From: Charina bottae
Lineage: Eukaryota > Chordata > Lepidosauria > Squamata > Charinaidae
Direction of reading: 5' to 3'
Assembly (NCBI GenBank): GCA_023362775.1
Contig: JALMGJ010000004.1
Coordinates: 38,208,929 to 38,272,928, forward strand
DNA length: 64,000 nt
Shown here in pieces: positions 57,151-64,000 of this stretch; positions within the stretch are counted from its first letter, which is position 1; every line of letters starts with the position of its first letter. The position numbers and the translations under genes are program-made. The notes under the pieces were generated by a model. It ran no database searches. It was not told the DNA's origin and was given only the letters and a program-made list of their open reading frames with translations.

Positions 57151-58599
57151 AAAAATATCAAAATTTCTTTTCTATTTATTAATGAAATAATAGGCATTTG
57201 GTTATATAGACTAAAGTAAGAAAGATTCACTTCCTCTCTTTCCAGTGGCTTCTCTAGTCTGTCCCCATAACTGAAGTGTCTGGAATGATCTTTACTTCTT
57301 TTTACTTGTATCAATGAAACTGATCTATTTTCTTCACATGGCACCGTTGAGAACTGAGTGATGTCTGGATGGTTCTCTCTTTCATTGATACAATACCAGC
57401 CTGTGTTTTGTTCTTGATGTGGTGATAGCATGAATTGCTAGAACATGACAAACCCTGGGTCTGTCTGTCTACCCCAGAAATGGGCACTCTGGGGCATGCC
57501 AGATATTGTTGGACTGCAACTCAACACTGGCCACGCTACCTAGGCTGTTGTGTGTTGAGCAAACAACATTTTGGAGGTGCTTAACATTAGACCTAAAGTT
57601 GTTAAAGATTGTGGGATTAAACACAAATTAAGTAAGGAATACTGAGTACATAATGCTGTAATTCATACAAAATGCAGAAAAACCAGCATACTGTTGTTAA
57701 AAGCAAATGTTGAGTATAATTCTAAATTAATCTCCAGCCCAGGTAAATATTACGTTGGAAGCTGTTAGTCATGGAACTTTTCTGGAGGTGAATTAGTGGG
57801 TACTGTGTACTTCGGCGTCAATAAACAACCTTACAAAGATCAAAAAAATGTATTGGTAGGAGCCCATAATAATAGAAAATCAGACAAAGCAGTAAAAATG
57901 GCATGTTTATACATCTAAAGCCATCACATCTACACTTGAAACTCAAGGCCTGCTTCTAATTTCAAGCACATTAAACAGATGGCATCTCTTCAGGGACAAA
58001 CTAATGTTTACAGACATGTAACAAATTCCCTTAGGTGTGGTAAACATTGAGAATCTGTTAAAACCAGAAATGTACTGACAAATATTTTGGAGGGTATTCA
58101 ACACACATATTATAATGTGCTCAAAGGCTCAAGCATCTTTCTTGAAACTCTAAGTACATTGGTGTTTGTTTTCCTCAAGTTTCTTTGAGGAAATGTGATC
58201 CACAAACTTTCATCACAACCCTACAGCTCTTTGCTCTCTGCTCAGGGAGACTTAGGGTCAAGTAAAATAGCATATTGCAGCTTGAGGGCATGGCCACACA
58301 ATGGCTTCATACTGATCTGAGACTCCTGTGCTCCCATAGCTCCCATCGTTATTTTTTCACTGTTGAGCCAGATAATCTCCGGTTCAGCTGTGGCACCACA
58401 GAAATCATAAGGAAGACTGTTTTGGGGCAGTACTGCTGCGTTTCGAGCAGTGGGTCCCCAAATGGTGGGAATTCTGCCTATCTTCCAGCTCCATAGCTGC
58501 TTTTGTTGAGATTAAGTTGTAGTGATACCATAACAGCTTTTCACCTAGGTTTTTTTTTAACTGAGTGGGGTCAGGGTATTTTTGCAGCTTCATAGCAAT
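57151..58599. other. No gene seen
   Basis: A short MITE-like piece (ATATTGTTGGACTGCAACTC) lies near 57502. Otherwise nothing was recognised. Confidence 0.4.
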
Positions 58600-58750
58600 A
58601 GCCCTGCTGGATCGGGCCAAGGCCTATATGAATCCAGCATTTTGTGTCTTACAATGGTCAACCAGATGCTTCTGGGAGGCTCACAAGCAGGAGATTGAGA
58701 CCTATCCCTGTTCCACCATAGTTGCCCTATAACTGGTGTTTGGAGTATAG
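58600..58750 (+). repeat. CR1-type retroposon fragment
   Basis: GCCCTGCTGGATCGGGCCAA, AACCAGATGCTTCTGGGAGG and CACAAGCAGGAGATTGAG are the best preserved copy here of this common squamate repeat. Confidence 0.55.
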
Positions 58751-59703
58751 TAGAAAAAACTCAACTAAAGAAATCCAGATTTGGGGAGTTCTTTACTGTG
58801 CCAGCAAAGAAATATACTGATCACCAGGCTCGCAGCAAACAAAACCCTTAATAGTGGCTTCTTTAACACTGAAATGTTCTTTTTCAGCTGCTCTTCCTCT
58901 TAGTCTTTTTTCTTGAAAGACTACTGTATGTCTATAAAATAGGGCAATTGATCAGGCTTTGGTGTTTCCACAATGTGAGTGCACTTAGTTCAACTCTATT
59001 TGGCACTAAATGTGTCCCCCTACGGTTTAGCTGGCACAATCAATTAACCAATTTGAGGGGATCCCACCACATCTAGTATTTACCCCACTGAGCCAGTTAA
59101 ATCAGGAAACAGGGCCAATAGGATACATTTGCATGCAAGTGTCTTGAGCCATCCAGAGGAAATCACTTTTGAGCTATATTGATTTCACTGTGAAAGCTAA
59201 TTCCAGTGGGGAAATTTTAAACTGCTTGACTTTGGCTGAATTGTATCCAGTGGGCCACAGTACTATAGCTGGGGCCAGAACAGCTCTATTTATGTCTCCT
59301 TTCCTCACTTTCAAACATCCAGCCTCGCAAACAGGTCTGTGTAACTCAAAGTTTCACAGGCTGCCATTGAAGCACAGCCTAATCCAAATAAAAAGCATTA
59401 TTTGTTTTTCTGAGCTGTAAACACAGAGTTTACCGAAGAAAACAAGACTGTATTCAAGGCTTAACAAAAGCTGGAATTTGCCAGATATAGCTCTGGAAGT
59501 TGTTTGGACTGATAACATGAGATTCTAGAGCAAGCAGAAGACTCACCAGTGCATCCTTCCTTCACAATGGAAAAACACACTAAATTCCCATCGATCTGAA
59601 ACTGACAGACCAGGACTCCTAGTTTGTCGTGTCTCTGGTAGTCCTTTTTGAAGGATAAGCTTGAACTCTTGGACTCAGATATCCCAGAGAAGCAGCTGTC
59701 ATC
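58751..59703. other. No gene seen
   Basis: Intergenic DNA; nothing recognised. Confidence 0.4.
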
Positions 59704-59722
59704 AAGAAGCCCTGGACATGAA

Positions 59723-60065
59723 TTGACAGCATTAACTAGAGAACATTCAGTTTCTGGATTTTTATGTTTGCAAACCACTTCTAGAGTACTTGCTTGTGGT
59801 AGAAAAAAATGATGTTCTGATTTTGGGTTTTAATGATTAATTGGTTTATTTTAATAGAAATAATGTTACTATGGTTTAATCATTGGTAAGAGATTATTTT
59901 TGTAAATTTATCTATATCTGTATTGGAGAAAGTCGGAAGTCACTTTTCCGTCTTTATAGTTTTTTCTTCTTTTTTCTTTAGTTCTATTTTCATGCTTTTC
60001 TGTATTTTCTATTTTGTATTTTATCTATACTCTGAAAATCAATAAAGTTTAAACTATATATAAAA
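59723..60065 (+). mobile_element. L1 3' end with 19-bp target duplication
   Basis: AAGAAGCCCTGGACATGAA flanks it at 59704-59722 and 60066-60084. The insert ends CAATAAAGTTTAAAC plus an A-rich tail, like L1 3' UTRs. It is 5'-truncated to 343 bp. Confidence 0.78.
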
Positions 60066-60400
60066 AAGAAGCCCTGGACATGAACTGTGGAATCACTGAC
60101 TCTCAGAAATTGCCTAGTTAAAACTAGATCTTCATGAGCCAAAGGCCACAAACCAGCATTGGAGGACTAAGTTGAAGTACCCGCTCTCCTCAGCCCTACT
60201 TTGTCTGAGTGGGGAGATTAGGGTTATGGGAGGAATTTCTTCCAAGTAGGCTTGCAACTGGAGTCTCAGTATGGAACTAGGAGCTCTGGTTTAAAAATCC
60301 CCCGTTTCCAGCAAACAACAGAGCAGCATCTGTGAATTGGTTCTTGAGTTTGCTCTGTGCCTTTGGCTTACCTTTTATTTGGATCTCTAGTGCTTGATCT

Positions 60401-60734
60401 GGGGGCGTGGTGGCTCAACGGGTAAGACGCCAGGCTTGTCGATCAGAAGATCGCAAGTTCGGAGGTTCAAATCCCTAGTCCCGCATGACGGAGTGAGCTC
60501 CCGCACTAGCCCCAGCTCTTGCCAACCTAGCAATTCAAAAGCATGCAAATGCAAGTAGATGAATAGGTACCACTTCGGTGGGTAGGTAACAGCGTTCCGC
60601 GTGCGTCATGCGGCCACATGACCGTGGAAGCGTCTTTGGACAACGCTGGCTCTTTGGCTAACAAACAGAGATGAGCACCGGCCCCTAGAGTTGGACACGA
60701 CTGTACAAATGTGCGGGGGGAACCTTTACCTTTT
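60401..60734 (+). mobile_element. Sauria-SINE-like element, copy 6, with 13-bp target duplication
   Basis: TAGTGCTTGATCT (60388-60400) and TAGTGTTTGATCT (60735-60747), one mismatch, flank a full-length copy with A and B boxes. Confidence 0.9.
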
Positions 60735-61239
60735 TAGTGTTTGATCTAGAGACCGCATCTGGAATGTGACTTGGACTTTGACATTATTGGCTTGCCTCAC
60801 CTGTTGTTTGAATTCCTGTTTTTACCTGGCTTGCTCCCTGACATTATTTATAGCTGCCCGTGGTTTTTCTGTTGTATTCCTTTCCCAACCTCTGCAACAG
60901 TATTTCAGTTCAGAGTTATTACAAGACTGCTAATGCAGTCAGAGGATTCAATAGTGGAGCAGCATGTTTTAAATGAAGACTGGCTTCTCTCTTGTTTGGG
61001 GGTTTAAGCAAAAGCTGGATCAACCCTTATAAAGTATAATGTAATCGTAAATTTCATTATTATTTATTTATTGCATGGTTTTATATACCACTTACTTCCA
61101 TTGGACTCAAGATGATTTTCAAAATAAAACAAAACAGCGGAGCGAGGCATTCTGGGGCATGTAGTCCAATGCCTGCAGCTGAAGAGCCGGTTCCCTTCCC
61201 TCCTCCCTCTCGCGCGGTAAACTTGATTGTATATGATAT

Positions 61240-61345
61240 GATTGTATAAACTGAATTTACATGATTGTAAGCCGCCTAGAGCCCTCCATTAGGGAGGGGA
61301 TAGGCGGGGTATAAATAAGATAAATAAATAAATAAATCAAAAATA
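61240..61345 (+). repeat. L2-type 3' tail
   Basis: GATTGTAAGCCGCCTAGAGC and GATAGGCGGGGTATAAATAA followed by (AAAT)n. Confidence 0.65.
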
Positions 61346-61389
61346 CATCCAATAAAAAACAGAAAAGGCAACAATTAACCAATTATCTA

Positions 61390-62110
61390 AAAGGCAGTCT
61401 GCATGCCAGAAAGTCCTGAATGCTTATCAGAACAGCCAGGCCTTCAATTTATGGAAGAGAACTCATTGAAGTCAGGTCAAGACGGACAGGTCATGACGGA
61501 GAGTTCTGACAAAACGTGGTCCACTGGAGGAGGAAATGGCAACCCACTCCAGTATCCTTGCCAAGAAAACCCCATGGACAGTATCAAAAGGCTAAAAGAT
61601 ATGACACCGGAAGATGAGCCCCTCAGGTCGGAAGGTGTCCAATAACGAACATGAATTTGAGTAAACTCCGGGAGACAGTGGAGGACAGGAAGGCCTGGCG
61701 TGCTATGGTCCATGAGGTCACGAAGAGTCGGACACGACTAAACGACTGAACAACAACAACAACAAAGGTGTTCCATAGAATGGGGGCAGCTACAGAGAAG
61801 GCACATTGTCTGGCCCCCACACCATTGATTTCGCATGAGGTGGGGATCCTCAATAATCCCTCCCTGCAGGAACACACAGGGTGGGTGGTCCTGTGGGTAC
61901 TGGAGAACCAAGTTGTATAGGACTTTAAAGGTGACAACAGCAGTTTGAATTGGACCCAGAAACAGATTGGTAGCCAGTGCAATGAGTATAGTATAGATGT
62001 TAAAGGCTAAGTCTGCTACCTCCAGTTAGCAAATGCATCCCTGTATTTTAGACTAATTGAAGTTTCCAAGTTCAGAAGCAGGCATGTAAAGCACTGCAAT
62101 AACCTAACCA
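61390..62110 (-). mobile_element. L2-type LINE relic interrupted by a Bov-B end
   Basis: The right part (61770-62110) reads on the minus strand like the end of L2 ORF2 (LPICFWVQFKLL) and its UTR (GGTGTTCCATAGAATGGGGG in plus text). The left part near 61425-61465 continues it. Bases of about 61475-61766 are Bov-B. Confidence 0.6.
61475..61765 (+). mobile_element. Bov-B LINE 3' end
   Basis: GGAGGAGGAAATGGCAACCC and ACTCCAGTATCCTTGCC, then AGAGTCGGACACGACTAAAC and an (AAC)n tail, are hallmark Bov-B 3' text. Confidence 0.85.
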
Positions 62111-62647
62111 TGAGATGACAGAGTGTCCCAGTTCAGATAAGCCTGTAATTGGCACACCAGCTACAGTTGGGTGAAGTCCCACCTGGCCATGGCTTCATCT
62201 TCTATTCGAGGTGGAGGGAGAAGGTGGCGCCATCTGTCTGGAACAGCAAAATTGCATGGAAAGGTTTGCCATCCCCATATTGCCAGCCTTTTAAAACAGA
62301 TGGCACCACCCCTTCACTCATAAAACTCTTCACTACCTTCTGAATCCAGCCACACATGCCCTTCTAGCCATGCCAATCAGGAGCAGATGTTAATTTTGAC
62401 TATTGATTTTTATTCTTAAACCTATGGTTTGGGTATGCTATGTAGTCTGAACAGAACTTTTGCTTTTATTCCTGAGAATAACAGTCCATTCTGTATAAGG
62501 TACCTGAATAAGAAAACTAGAACATCAAGGAGATGTAAAATGGATTTGTTTTTCTGGGCTGGAGGAATTAATTCTGACCAAATCCAAAGTCTGTGAATTT
62601 GCATTATAAAAGCTGACATACATTTGGCTCCAACCCTGTTGGTCTTT

Positions 62648-62990
62648 TAAAAAGGTAAAGGTTCCCCCCGCACATTTGTGCAGTCATGTCCGACTCTAGG
62701 GCCGGTGCTCATCTCCATTTGTTAGCCGAAGAGCCAGTGTTGTCCGAAGACGCTTCCACGGTCATGTGGCCAGCATGACGCACGCGGAACGCTGTTACCT
62801 ACCCACCGAAGTGGTACCTATTAATCTACTTGCATTTGCATGCTTTCGAATTGCTAGGTTGGCAAGAACTGGGGCTAGTGCGGGAGCTCACTCCATCACA
62901 CGGGGCTAGGGATTCGAACCTCCGAACTTGCAATCTTCCAATCAACAAGCCTGGCATCTTACCCACTGAGCCACCACGCCCCCTTCACCC
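62648..62990 (-). mobile_element. Sauria-SINE-like element, copy 7, inside an L2 end
   Basis: CCTGTTGGTCTTT flanks it at 62635-62647 and 62991-63003. It is full length on the minus strand. Confidence 0.92.
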
Positions 62991-63232
62991 CCTGTTGGTC
63001 TTTACAGAGGCATTAAAAACTTGGTTCTTCCTCCAGGTGTTGGGGCCAGGATGATATGACTTACCACCTAGAGAGAAGTAGTGTATATTTTGGGCTCCCA
63101 GTTGCCTATGAACTGTAGTTGTTGTGTTTTTAACTGTACAGTGTTTGTATTTTGTTTCTTACCAATGTATGATCCCCAGTGTTGCTTTTTGTATGGGTAG
63201 CCATATAAATCTCTTAAATAAATAAAAATAAA
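62991..63232 (+). repeat. L2-type LINE 3' end
   Basis: It codes a short ALKTWFFLQ-like stretch typical of L2 ends, then a 3' UTR ending TCTCTTAAATAAATAAAAAT. It is split by the SINE at 62648. Confidence 0.6.
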
Positions 63233-63620
63233 CAGAAGTCAGATATTATTAAAAATTTCCACTTGTTTCAGTTATATGTTAGTAGGGTCTTTAAAACAAT
63301 GCATTTTATCTGTTTCCTGTTTAGTCTATAATGCTTGCTCTAGGGATTTTATTTTTAATACTAATTTGAAGGCTAAATATAGCAGCAAAAAACCCAGATC
63401 CTTAGCTAATAATAAATAAAGGTCACAATGGAGTGACCAGTACAGTGTCGCATGAAGTATTTCTATACCAGTATTTTATATTCTCCAAAACTGCACCAAC
63501 ATTAAAAGCAGATAGCCTAATAAAATTCTAATATGTGGGTCTACCATGACACTCATTCTCCTACTTTCAGTGATAGGAATGGTTACGTAGAATAAGTTCT
63601 CTAATTTTATTTTATTACAG
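63233..63620. other. No gene seen upstream of the candidate exon
   Basis: AT-rich DNA ending in the polypyrimidine tract and ACAG that precede 63621. Confidence 0.4.
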
Positions 63621-63718
63621 TGAAGTCCTCAAAAAGAATATATGGGTTCAACAAAACAGTGCAAGCAAACAAACCAAGGTTTCCCAGTTACGATGAGCTT
63701 CCTATCATTATTGATTAA
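63621..63718 (+). CDS. Candidate terminal coding exon of an unrecognised gene
   Basis: A T-rich tract with a CTAAT branch-point-like site about 18 nt upstream ends in ACAG at 63617-63620. The following 98 nt read, in phase 1, as about 31 residues beginning KSSKRIYGFNKTVQ and ending PSYDELPIIID, then TAA. The residues look protein-like (mixed charge, Tyr, Pro, acidic end) and are not repeat-derived as far as I can tell. I do not recognise the protein, and no second exon was found upstream in the window. It could be a chance open stretch. Confidence 0.3.
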
Positions 63719-64000
63719 AAGACACTGAATGGGAAAAAGCTGCTACTAGCAGGTGTGTCTGCTTCTTGAGTGGGAAAAACAAATGCAAAACTAGCAATGC
63801 TCTGCAGGAGTTGACTATTTTATCAATTTATATCCCACTGAAATCATAAATAGACTCTCAGCAGGTTACAATTTAAAACAAAATAATAAAAATTAAAGGT
63901 ATAGAAACTTACAATTCCATGTTTCAGTAATGTAGTTCAACATCATATTTAGATCCTTATCTATGTTTCTTCCAAAAATTGTATTGATATATGGAGTGAT

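Overview
The window is nuclear DNA of a vertebrate, most likely a squamate reptile (lizard or snake). It has one intron-rich vertebrate gene set in AT-rich DNA full of squamate-type repeats: Sauria-SINE-like tRNA retroposons whose tail matches Bov-B, Bov-B/RTE, L2/CR1 and L1 LINE pieces, Penelope-like elements, and hAT and Tc1/mariner MITEs. No bacterial-style gene, CRISPR array or independent RNA gene was found.

Gene. The only gene I can defend is ST6GAL2 (beta-galactoside alpha-2,6-sialyltransferase 2) on the + strand. Five coding exons lie at 8050-8986, 17588-17685, 19749-19850, 23357-23531 and 31354-31616. They join in frame at GT/AG borders to 1575 nt, or 524 residues plus stop. The predicted protein is a type II Golgi glycosyltransferase with an N-terminal membrane anchor, a long stem, sialylmotifs L, S, III and VS, and the expected cysteines. 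The first coding exon begins inside an exon whose acceptor is at 7991-7992; the promoter and any upstream non-coding exon are not identified. The 3' UTR may run about 7.2 kb to an AATAAA at 38832. A possible terminal exon of an unrecognised gene lies at 63621-63718.

Layout. 1-7.9 kb is upstream DNA with an LTR-like stretch, a SINE, two foldback Penelope insertions and a long alternating purine-pyrimidine tract. 8-31.6 kb is ST6GAL2, whose introns hold L1, L2 and Bov-B relics, MITEs and SINEs. 31.6-38.9 kb is the probable 3' UTR. 39.2-40.7 kb is a Penelope-like element with a readable RT/GIY-YIG open frame between 204-bp inverted termini. 41-64 kb is gene-poor and built of nested MITEs, SINEs and LINE ends, many with clear target-site duplications.

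Most interesting. (1) Three different Penelope-like repeat families each carry a hammerhead-ribozyme-like core of the same design: CTGANGA, one extra base, a family-specific stem II, then GAAACGTH. (2) A 37-bp Penelope fragment with an 11-bp target duplication sits directly on the first ST6GAL2 splice donor. (3) A 174-bp inverted duplication with no difference between its arms lies in the last intron. (4) Two hAT MITEs plus the DNA between them are flanked as a unit by one 8-bp target duplication. All were read by eye; none was tested by search or folding software.
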